From contig JBCDCZ010000109.1 of assembly GCA_039180865.1 (NCBI GenBank), positions 1 to 13,388 of the forward strand: a stretch of 13,388 nucleotides of DNA, read 5' to 3'. Below, in pieces: positions 7,294-13,388 of this stretch (within the stretch, counting starts at the first letter, position 1; each line of letters opens with the position of its first letter). The position numbers and the translations under genes are program-made. The notes under the pieces were generated by a model. The model ran no database searches and was not told the origin of the DNA. It saw only the letters and a program-made list of their open reading frames with translations. The stretch is from JBCDCU01 sp039180865. GTDB taxonomy: Bacteria > Pseudomonadota > Alphaproteobacteria > Rhizobiales > JACESI01.

Positions 7294-7770
7294 TCAAAAC
7301 CCAAAGTCACTGAGGGATGGGTGATCGTCGGGCCTTCTGCCAAGCGGCCAGTGGAACTTCCGGTCTGCTTCGGCGATGGGATGCTCGTTGATGCTGGCGT
7401 GGCGGTGCGCCATGTAACCATTCTCGTCGAATTCCCAGTTCTCGTTGCCGTAGGCCCGGAACCAGTTTCCGCTATCGTCGTGGTACTCGTAGGCATAGCG
7501 CACGGCGATGCGGTTACCCTCATAGGCCCAGAGTTCTTTAATGAGGCGGTAGTTCAGTTCTTTCGCCCATTTCCGGGTCAGGAATTCTTCGACCTCGTCG
7601 CGTCCCTGCAGAAACTCAGCGCGATTACGCCACTTGCTGTCTTTTGTATAGGCGAGTGCCACTTTGGCAGGGTTCCGGGAGTTCCAACCGTCTTCGGCGA
7701 GGCGGACCTTCTCGGCCGCGCTCTCCTCAGTGAAAGCCGGCAAGGGGTGACGGGGTGCTTCGGTGGTCAT
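7294..7770 (-). CDS. NTF2-like family protein (DUF1348 type)
   Basis: From the ATG at 7770 the protein has 158 residues and looks like the nuclear-transport-factor-2-like family of DUF1348 type: LAEDGWNSRNPAKVALAYTKD near the N-terminus, WRNRAEFLQGRDEVEEFLTRKW in the middle, then RLIKELWAYEGNRIAVRYAYEYHDDSGNWFRAYGNENWEF. These small cone-shaped folds bind hydrophobic ligands; some are enzymes, but no reaction is established for this group. Upstream codons up to 7911 are open but not family-like; AAAGGA 8 nt before 7770 supports the shorter start. It sits between the AhpD-like gene and the flavoprotein, all on the same strand, suggesting a shared role in handling a reactive or oxidised small molecule. 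Confidence 0.85.
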   Translation of the reverse strand: MTTEAPRHPLPAFTEESAAEKVRLAEDGWNSRNPAKVALAYTKDSKWRNRAEFLQGRDEVEEFLTRKWAKELNYRLIKELWAYEGNRIAVRYAYEYHDDSGNWFRAYGNENWEFDENGYMAHRHASINEHPIAEADRKFHWPLGRRPDDHPSLSDFGF

Positions 7771-7816
7771 GGGTTTGATCCTTTGTGGGGGTATTGGTCG
7801 GGGTGAAAGGTAAGGG

Positions 7817-7920
7817 AGGATCACGGACAAAATTTGCCCCATAATCGTCATCAATGCATCAAAACGCCGAACGCGTATGGATACAAGTGAGGGGTGAACT
7901 GCAGTTGCCATCGTGATCCT
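7817..7920. repeat. Widely spaced 9-bp inverted repeat AGGATCACG / CGTGATCCT
   Basis: Arms at 7817-7825 and 7912-7920 are exact complements separated by 86 nt, in the 181-nt gap between the AhpD-like and NTF2-like genes. It might bracket a regulatory loop or leader fold. A chance origin cannot be excluded for 9 bp. Confidence 0.25.
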
Positions 7921-7951
7921 AAATTTGGAATTGGTGTGCGACGCCGTTGCT

Positions 7952-8503
7952 TTAAGCGGCGCGAGCGGCCTCGAAGACCGGGAAGTCGATTTCGGTTTCG
8001 AACACTTCGTTGATGTAGTTCGTCAGAACGTTCAAAGCGACATGACCGACGATCTCGACGATCTCGGCGTCCAAGTAGCCTGCATTGCGGACTTCAGCGA
8101 CGTCTTGTGCTGTGACTTGACCCCGTTCCTTTGCGACTTTCACAGCAAAACGAACGGCCGCATCAGCTTTAGCGTCGGTGGATGAACCTGAACGGTTCGC
8201 GGCGATCTCGTCATCGTCCAGTTTGACGAGGTTCTTGCCAAGATAGGTGTGCGCGCTGTTGCAGTAATCACAACCGTTGTAATTGGCGATGGCCAGAGCA
8301 ATACGTTCACGGGTAGCAGCATTGATCTTGCCTTTGCCAAGTGCGCCATTGAGGCCGAGATAACCTTCAAGCGTGGCCGGGCTGTTGCCGATCAGGCGGA
8401 ACATATTCGGAGCTGAACCGAGCATTTTTTCAACGCCTTGCAGAAGCGCTTGGCTGCCTTCAGGTGCGTCGGCGATAGTGGCTGGTGTGTTGATGCGGGA
8501 CAT
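7952..8503 (-). CDS. Carboxymuconolactone decarboxylase family protein, AhpD-like
   Basis: The 183-residue protein belongs to the CMD/AhpD fold. The key motif is CDYCNSAHTYLG, with C78, C81 and H85 forming the CxxC-x3-H redox site of AhpD-type alkylhydroperoxidases; true gamma-carboxymuconolactone decarboxylases lack this pair. ARERIALAI-type sequence precedes it (TRERIALAIAN, 64-74). It therefore probably acts as a thiol peroxidase or disulfide reductase; the electron donor is unknown. I chose the ATG at 8503 (MSRINTP) because AAGGA lies about 7 nt upstream; a longer open frame to 8590 has no family-like residues. It is divergent from the LysR gene, the usual position of a LysR target. Confidence 0.9.
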   Translation of the reverse strand: MSRINTPATIADAPEGSQALLQGVEKMLGSAPNMFRLIGNSPATLEGYLGLNGALGKGKINAATRERIALAIANYNGCDYCNSAHTYLGKNLVKLDDDEIAANRSGSSTDAKADAAVRFAVKVAKERGQVTAQDVAEVRNAGYLDAEIVEIVGHVALNVLTNYINEVFETEIDFPVFEAARAA

Positions 8504-8635
8504 GATGGTTTCCTTTTTCGGTTTGTGTTCGGGCTGTCTCGGCCCGTGTCCAAAATGTAGATTGCAACGATGAATGAATGAATATATCAAATTTAAAAGA
8601 GATTATTTTGTAAATTAATAGTAATAGGATGACCT
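8504..8635. promoter_or_regulatory. Divergent promoter/operator region between the AhpD-like gene and lysR-type gene
   Basis: A 132-nt region, very AT-rich from 8570 to 8625. On the minus strand TTTACA (8614-8609) with TTTGAT 17 nt on is a possible promoter for the AhpD-like gene. An inverted repeat CGGGC-tgtctcg-GCCCG lies at 8530-8546 in that gene's leader. Three ATGA-type tandem units occur near 8569-8582. LysR regulators usually bind between themselves and a divergent target, often at T-N11-A sites; I could not single out one. Confidence 0.45.
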
Positions 8636-9532
8636 ATGGACCGTCTTCAGAGCCTTGAGGTATTCATCGCTGTGGCAGAGGCAGAGAGCTTCGCCGGTGG
8701 TGCTCGCAGCGTTGGTCTCAGCGCGCCATCGGCAACGCGGGGTGTGAATGCGTTGGAGGACCGGCTTGGTGCCCGCCTCTTTACACGCACAACCCGGCGG
8801 GTGCGGCTGACGGATGTCGGACGAGCCTATCTTGAGGATGCCCGACATATCCTGGCCCAGTTGCAGGCGGCCGATGAAGCCGCAAGCGGAGCGGCGTTGA
8901 ACCCCGTCGGACAGTTGCGGATTACCTGTTCCAACGAGTTCGGGCGCATTTATGTGGTTCCGATTCTTACAGACTTTCTGGACACCTATCCTGATGTGAC
9001 CGGAGATGTTCTTATGGTCGACCGAATTGCAAACATTGTCGAGGAAGGCTTTGACGTAGCCGTGCGCCTTGGGCAGCTACCGTCTTCGGGTTTGTCAGCA
9101 GTGCGCGTCGGGCGCGTGCGACGCATTGTGTGCGCTGCGCCCGCTTATCTTGAGCGACACGGTATTCCGCAATCCCCGGCTGATCTTGCATCACACCAGA
9201 TAGTCTCGGCGGCAGCAGTCAGCCCGGTGTCTGACTGGCGTTTCGGGCGCGATCTGGAACATGTCGTGCGGGTTAAACCGCGGCTAACGGTCAGCAGCGT
9301 TGCCGCCGCGATTTCAGTCACACGCCAGGGCTGGGGACTGTGTCGCGTTCTGTCTTATCAGGTGGGGCCCGATCTTGTTGATGGTACGTTGCAAACGGTG
9401 CTCGAGGACTATGAACCCGAGCATCTGCCAATTCACCTTGTCCATGCCGAGGGACGACGTGCACCCGCCAAGATTAGGAGCTTTATCGACTTTGCTAAAG
9501 ATCGTTTGCGTTCGGTCTCAGTTTTGAATTGA
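8636..9532 (+). CDS. LysR-family transcriptional regulator
   Basis: A full-length 298-residue LysR-type regulator. The N-terminal winged helix-turn-helix (about residues 1-60) reads MDRLQSLEVFIAVAEAESF, then SAPSATRGVNALEDRLGARLF, then TRRVRLTDVG. A linker helix follows, and from about residue 90 the effector-binding domain, with LAS-type and VVP/GLCRVLSYQV segments. AGGA 6-7 nt before the ATG is a good ribosome-binding site. It is divergent from the AhpD-like gene, so it probably controls the AhpD-like/NTF2-like/flavoprotein set, and may repress itself. The inducer is unknown; an oxidant or aromatic electrophile would suit the neighbours, but that is inference. Confidence 0.93.
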   Translation: MDRLQSLEVFIAVAEAESFAGGARSVGLSAPSATRGVNALEDRLGARLFTRTTRRVRLTDVGRAYLEDARHILAQLQAADEAASGAALNPVGQLRITCSNEFGRIYVVPILTDFLDTYPDVTGDVLMVDRIANIVEEGFDVAVRLGQLPSSGLSAVRVGRVRRIVCAAPAYLERHGIPQSPADLASHQIVSAAAVSPVSDWRFGRDLEHVVRVKPRLTVSSVAAAISVTRQGWGLCRVLSYQVGPDLVDGTLQTVLEDYEPEHLPIHLVHAEGRRAPAKIRSFIDFAKDRLRSVSVLN

Positions 9533-9688
9533 TCACCGCCATCGCTGGGCACTGCGAGCTCAATTAGTTTTGTTGTACACATGCCTCATATCGCAGCCGC
9601 GCCAGTCGGCAGCGATTTCTTCTACGACGGAGGGCCTGAGCTGATCAGTTCGAAGCCTGTTCGGGCTCACAATGCTCTGTTATTGCGG

Positions 9689-10981
9689 CTAGTAAACATC
9701 CCCCAGCATCTTCACATAGTCATCGCTCAGCAGATTTTTCGCGTGCTGTAAATCGTTGCGGCGACAAGAGATATAAGCCGTCGTCAAATCGGGCCCAATC
9801 CAACCTCTAACCGCTTCAATAATCGGGTCAGCCAGAACTTCATCCATTGATGACGGCAGGTGTCTGAGATCCATCGCCTCCCGCGCGCGCTCATTCAAAA
9901 GCGCTGGATCCTGGTCCACGTTTTTAGGGGATAACAGATTTTCATTCAGCCCCGCCAAACCGGCCCTGATAAGGCCCGTAAGCATTAGGTAGACATTTGC
10001 GGTCGCGTCACTTGTCCGGTACTCCAAAGAGGCCTGAGGGTAGGCCCCAACGCCGTCGCGTGCACGCGGAACAACCCGAAACATAGCTTCCCGGTTGCGT
10101 AAACCGGCACAAACAAAAGAGCCAACCCATGATTGTGGCTTGTAACGCGCGAATGAGTTCGGTGATGTCACAGACAGCAACGTTAGGGCGTCCGCTGCTT
10201 TGAAAACACCACTCAGAAAAGAACCAGCTTGATTGCTGACCCACTCATCTTTCACGGTCACGTTCTCACCGTCGGACCATAACGAAAAGTGGACGTGAAC
10301 GCCGTTTCCAACAGCATCAAGAGCCGGTTTTGGGAGAAAGCTGGCGTGCAGGCCTAGATCGCGCGCGCAGTGTCTGATTGCTTCCAAGGTAAGAATGGTT
10401 CTGTCGGCGGCTGTGACTGGATCCGCAGGCTGACCGGCGATCTCATACTGACCCGGTCCATACTCAGCGACGAACTGATCAAGCGTAAAACCGGCCCGAT
10501 CAAGTGTCATAAGTACCTTCTCTGCTAGGTGACTGGCAGCGCGTCCGGCCGATGGAGAAAACCCGATATGGGTTGGAATGTTGAGCCCGGCCACCGTGAA
10601 CTCGTGCTCAAAAGCAACTTTCAGCGTCAACCCCGTCGCCGATTGAAGATCGCTGACTGCCTGTATTAGCGCAGTGCGGGGGCAACACGACCACTGGGTC
10701 CCGTCGTGCTGCGTAAACTCGCATAGCGCGATCTCATAGTCCGGTAAACCATCGGTCTTCAGTGTAATTGACGTGTCTTTGACGGGCATGAGGCGGATTT
10801 CACCGATCGGCCCGAAAGGGTTGTCTGCAGGCAGAGTGTTAAGCGAACCGATTGTAATGTTTGCCGGCACCCAAGGCAAACCGCTAGACAAAGCCACATC
10901 ACGACGTGCCAAGGGAACCGAGCGTCCCCTCACGATCCCATTCAGCTCTTGATTGCCAACAAAACAAAAGTGCTCACCCAT
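9689..10981 (-). CDS. Glutamine-synthetase family ligase (gamma-glutamyl amine/amide type)
   Basis: About 430 residues with the glutamine synthetase catalytic fold. Numbering from the ATG: FEHEF (metal-binding E125, E127), EYGPGQYEI (173-181), GNGVHVHFSL (225-234, histidine for ATP), SPNSFARYKP (273-282), RNRE-FRVVP (295-305) and LEYRTSDATANVYL (319-332). It is shorter than GSI (about 470) and lacks the NLYxLP adenylylation tyrosine region. That suggests a paralogue that couples glutamate to an amine rather than the main ammonia-assimilating enzyme. A GTG start at 10987 is also possible, giving a GTGA overlap with the upstream gene; the ATG sits 2 nt after its stop. GAGG at 10992-10995 could serve either. 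Its partner is the formylglutamate-amidohydrolase-like gene. Confidence 0.87.
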   Translation of the reverse strand: MGEHFCFVGNQELNGIVRGRSVPLARRDVALSSGLPWVPANITIGSLNTLPADNPFGPIGEIRLMPVKDTSITLKTDGLPDYEIALCEFTQHDGTQWSCCPRTALIQAVSDLQSATGLTLKVAFEHEFTVAGLNIPTHIGFSPSAGRAASHLAEKVLMTLDRAGFTLDQFVAEYGPGQYEIAGQPADPVTAADRTILTLEAIRHCARDLGLHASFLPKPALDAVGNGVHVHFSLWSDGENVTVKDEWVSNQAGSFLSGVFKAADALTLLSVTSPNSFARYKPQSWVGSFVCAGLRNREAMFRVVPRARDGVGAYPQASLEYRTSDATANVYLMLTGLIRAGLAGLNENLLSPKNVDQDPALLNERAREAMDLRHLPSSMDEVLADPIIEAVRGWIGPDLTTAYISCRRNDLQHAKNLLSDDYVKMLGDVY

Positions 10982-10983
10982 TT

Positions 10984-11778
10984 TCACACAACCTCATGCG
11001 TATTTTCTGCATCGAAATCATCAAGCGCTGCAGGCAGTATCGCTGCGATAACTCCGGCCCAATGCTCGCAGCCAGTTTGATCGCTGACAAGATCTTGACG
11101 CACTTCAAGCTCCACTGACAAAACGCCGGCGGCCTCGCCGTAGACGGGGATGGCGTAATCCAGTTCATCTGAGACGCGATAAGGCTGGTTTTCTCCAACG
11201 ACCCGGTCGTTTCGAACTCGGAGATGCTTGACCAATGGCCGCGCGAGGCGGTTATCGCGGTTCCACAACACGCCGATATGCCAGGGACGCGGCTCAGGAA
11301 ATTCGCTGTGGTGCGGCGTGAAACTATGCAGCGCAATGATCACGGTACGCCGCCCCTCCTCCGCCCTGCGCTGAAGTTCGGCCGCAAACTCTAAATGGTA
11401 GACATCGAATATCTGGGCCACTCGCGCCTGTCGTGCCTGTGGTGTCAGATTCACATTGCCAGGAATAGTCGTCCCATCGCTCACCTCGGGAATGGCATCC
11501 GCCTGATGCGGTGGTCGATTACAATCAATCACCAACCGCGAATAGGGCTGATACAAAAAAGCTGCATCCAGTCGATCAGCAAGCATACGCCCGAGTGGTT
11601 CCACCCCAATATCGATTCCAATATGCCGGTCCAGTTCTTCTGGCCCTAATCCCAGCATATCAAGCGATCGTGGCACCTTGTTTCCGGCATGATCACCCGT
11701 AAACAAGAACGCGCTCGTGCCGTCTCGGTTGTAGAGAGCGAATGGGTTTTGCTCCCCTACATCAAGGAGTTTTTGCAA
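10984..11778 (-). CDS. N-formylglutamate amidohydrolase family protein
   Basis: A 264-residue member of the N-formylglutamate amidohydrolase (HutG-like, PF05013-type) family, Zn-dependent enzymes that hydrolyse N-formyl or related amide bonds. Seen motifs: TGDHAGNKVP (27-36), HIGIDIG (52-58), YSRLVIDCNRP (79-89), ALHSFTP (149-155), GENQPY (195-200) and VELEVRQDL (222-230). I chose the TTG start: no in-frame ATG or GTG exists back to the upstream stop, and AGAAGG lies 7 nt before it. It is the first gene of a tight two-gene operon with the glutamine-synthetase-like ligase and is divergent from an ABC transporter. No other hut genes are in the window, so a role in histidine breakdown is not shown. 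Confidence 0.87.
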   Translation of the reverse strand: MQKLLDVGEQNPFALYNRDGTSAFLFTGDHAGNKVPRSLDMLGLGPEELDRHIGIDIGVEPLGRMLADRLDAAFLYQPYSRLVIDCNRPPHQADAIPEVSDGTTIPGNVNLTPQARQARVAQIFDVYHLEFAAELQRRAEEGRRTVIIALHSFTPHHSEFPEPRPWHIGVLWNRDNRLARPLVKHLRVRNDRVVGENQPYRVSDELDYAIPVYGEAAGVLSVELEVRQDLVSDQTGCEHWAGVIAAILPAALDDFDAENTHEVV

Positions 11779-11921
11779 GAGGTGGCCTTCTTTCTGCTCA
11801 ATATACAGGCAACTGCATGATGAACATTCATTTTTAAAAAAGTCAATTTTGTCAAATTACGAAAATGTATTGACAACCCGGATAAATGGCGATTGGCTTT
11901 CATTAACTGCCGAGAGGGATA
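11779..11921. promoter_or_regulatory. Divergent promoter region with a TTGTCAA/TTGACAA operator-like inverted repeat
   Basis: This 143-nt AT-rich gap serves both directions. A perfect inverted repeat, TTGTCAA (11849-11855) and TTGACAA (11870-11876), has a 14-nt spacer and half-site centres 21 bp apart, two helical turns, as for a dimeric regulator. A third GTCAA half-site is at 11842-11846. TTGACA at 11870-11875 (plus) and at 11855-11850 (minus) also look like -35 elements, so the repeat would overlap both promoters. The regulator gene is not in view. Confidence 0.5.
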
Positions 11922-13388
11922 ATGCAGCTGACGATCCAATCCCCATTCAAGCCATTGATGGGCGCATTCATTCTATCGGTGCTTCTTGCCGTTGGTGTGG
12001 TACTGCTCGCTCTGGCTACGGGACTTCCCGGCGTACGAATTGCCACTTTCTTCGCTGTAAACGTTTGCGCGGTGCTTGCTTTTCAGGTGTTCAGCGGAAA
12101 CTCCGGCATTGTATCGTTCGGTCACACGGCGTTTATGGGGGTTGCCGCGTACGTTTCAGCATGGATCACCATGCCCGCGTCGATGCTGAGGCTCAATCTT
12201 CCAAACCTGCCCGATTTCCTTGGGGGATACGAGTTTGGCCTTCCGGTGGCTTTGTGTGTCGTGGCGATCGTGGGAGCAGTGGTCGCACTTGTATCGGGTC
12301 TTGGCATATCGCGACTGAATGGTGCGTCCGGCGCAATAGCGACCTTGGGTTTCGTGATCATCATCTATTCAGTGCTTGCTGCTGCCGTAGACTTCACCCG
12401 CGGTAACCAGGCTTTTTTTGGTATCCCCCGATACACTGACATCTATGTTGCGACGGGTGCCGCATGCCTGTTCATTGTTGCAGCCCGCCTGTTCCGCGAA
12501 AGCCGCCACGGGCTCACGCTGCGCGCGGTGCGGGATGATGAAGCTGCTGCATCATCGCTGGGTGTATCTCCGTACAAGGCCCGGCTTATTGCCTGGGTAG
12601 TCTCCGGGATCATGGCAAGCATAGCAGGCGCACTTTACGGCCATATGCTCGGTGCCTTTAGCCCGCGTGACTTTTATCTCGCCAGCACCTTCGGGTTTGT
12701 GGCGATGCTCATCTTGGGCGGGATGGGTACCGTCACTGGTGCGGTTGGTGGGGTGGTCCTGGTCATGGGGATCCGGGAGGTCCTTCAACGTTTTGAAGGT
12801 GGGGTCGTCATCGCCGGGTACGAATTGCCAGACTTGTTCGGGTTGCAGGTTCTCGGCGTCAGCATCGCGATGTTGGCGGTCCTGAAGTACCGTCGCGATG
12901 GATTGTGCGGACGCAATGAGCTTGCTGAGAACATTGATGTTCCAGCTCGAGTAACTGTTGATCAAAACCCAAAGGATGGCGCAAAAATCACCGCATCCCC
13001 AGCTTTGCGCATCGATAAAGTTGACAAAAAGTTCGCGGGGCTAACCGCCCTTGATAACGTTACTTTCGATATTCCCGTTGGTTCGGTAACGGGTCTCATC
13101 GGACCAAACGGCGCCGGTAAATCCACCTTGGTGAATGCAATTGGTGGCGCGTCGAAGGCAACCTCCGGTGGCGTCTGGCTATCTCAAACACGAATCGACA
13201 CTGCGCCGCCGCATCGGGTCGCCCGTTTGGGCGTGGGGCGGACGTTCCAGAACATCCGTTTGTTTTCAAATCTTACAGTTGAAGAAAACGTTGTTGTGGC
13301 GGGGCTTGGCAGAGGACTGTCTATGCGGCGTGCGCGCGAGGTTGCAGCGCGCGAGCTCTTTCTAATGGGCATTACTGGCGATGCCACC
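11922..13388 (+). CDS. Branched-chain amino acid-type ABC transporter permease-ATPase fusion (LivM-LivG), partial at the right edge
   Basis: One open frame of 489 codons runs to the end of the window without a stop. Residues about 1-325 are a LivM-type permease: several hydrophobic helices, SGNSGIVSFGHTAFMG (57-72), and the LGVSPYKARLIAWVVSG cytoplasmic coupling loop. A short hydrophilic linker follows, then from about 365 a LivG-type ATPase: LRIDKVDKKFAGLTALDNV, Walker A GPNGAGKST (394-402), and the Q-loop GRTFQNIRLF with Q443. Signature and Walker B motifs lie beyond the edge. AGAGGG 3-5 nt before the ATG is the ribosome site. LivH, LivF and a binding protein are expected downstream. It imports an amino acid, amide or similar solute; the specificity is not readable here. 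Confidence 0.93.
   Translation, partial: MQLTIQSPFKPLMGAFILSVLLAVGVVLLALATGLPGVRIATFFAVNVCAVLAFQVFSGNSGIVSFGHTAFMGVAAYVSAWITMPASMLRLNLPNLPDFLGGYEFGLPVALCVVAIVGAVVALVSGLGISRLNGASGAIATLGFVIIIYSVLAAAVDFTRGNQAFFGIPRYTDIYVATGAACLFIVAARLFRESRHGLTLRAVRDDEAAASSLGVSPYKARLIAWVVSGIMASIAGALYGHMLGAFSPRDFYLASTFGFVAMLILGGMGTVTGAVGGVVLVMGIREVLQRFEGGVVIAGYELPDLFGLQVLGVSIAMLAVLKYRRDGLCGRNELAENIDVPARVTVDQNPKDGAKITASPALRIDKVDKKFAGLTALDNVTFDIPVGSVTGLIGPNGAGKSTLVNAIGGASKATSGGVWLSQTRIDTAPPHRVARLGVGRTFQNIRLFSNLTVEENVVVAGLGRGLSMRRAREVAARELFLMGITGDAT

Noticed and set aside
7771..7911. 47-residue N-terminal extension of the NTF2-like protein
   Set aside because: Not family-like, rich in unrelated residues, and a better ribosome-binding site precedes the internal ATG at 7770.
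8569..8582. Short ATGA tandem repeat
   Set aside because: Only about three 4-nt units in AT-rich promoter DNA; likely chance.
8504..8590. 29-residue N-terminal extension of the AhpD-like protein
   Set aside because: It would cover the AAGGA ribosome site of the ATG at 8503 and the divergent promoter; family similarity begins at MSRINTP.
9533..9688. Terminator between the convergent LysR and ligase genes
   Set aside because: A weak stem (GAGCC/GGCTT, minus strand, near 9651-9667) has no T-run, so no terminator can be called; nothing else is seen in this 156-nt gap.
11849..12406. Plus-strand open frame of 185 codons
   Set aside because: It is a shadow frame of the LivM-LivG fusion, which runs through the same bases with clear family motifs.

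Overview
The window reads as ordinary alphaproteobacterial chromosome, probably around the replication origin, followed by an accessory metabolic stretch. The best taxonomic evidence is gene order: rho, hemJ and hemE run leftward, then a 538-bp AT-rich gap, then maf, aroE, coaE and dnaQ run rightward. This is the arrangement known beside the hemE-linked chromosomal origin of Caulobacter, Rickettsia and Sinorhizobium. The initiator tRNA has the alphaproteobacterial A-G-G/C-C-U anticodon stem. I cannot name a genus.

Left part (1-5162). A partial rho, hemJ (protoporphyrinogen oxidase) and hemE (uroporphyrinogen decarboxylase) lie on the minus strand. The divergent gap 1761-2298 is the probable oriC: its core is 72% A+T (counted over 1921-2010), it has two near-consensus DnaA boxes, and genes on both sides point away from it. 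On the plus strand maf, aroE and coaE overlap by 4 nt and 1 nt and form one translationally coupled unit; dnaQ follows after 91 nt. That short gap holds a 14/16 match to the ParB-binding parS palindrome, which fits an origin-proximal location.

Middle (5163-5410). A promoter-like sequence is followed exactly at its expected start by about 107 nt able to fold into a nested multi-helix RNA, and 4 nt later by the initiator tRNA-fMet. This could be an undescribed small RNA co-transcribed with the tRNA, or just a structured tRNA leader.

Accessory part (5411-13388). First comes a redox-type module: a LysR regulator divergent from an AhpD-like carboxymuconolactone decarboxylase family protein, an NTF2-like (DUF1348-type) protein, and a large flavoprotein fusing a pyridoxamine-phosphate-oxidase-like region to a ferredoxin-reductase-like FAD/NAD module. 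Next is a two-gene minus-strand operon, an N-formylglutamate amidohydrolase family enzyme and a glutamine-synthetase-like ligase, divergent from a LivM-LivG type permease-ATPase fusion that runs off the right edge. A perfect 7-bp inverted repeat (TTGTCAA-N14-TTGACAA) sits in that divergent promoter region. The pairing suggests import and gamma-glutamyl/amide metabolism of a nitrogenous compound; the substrate cannot be told from sequence. No transposase, integrase or CRISPR array was seen.
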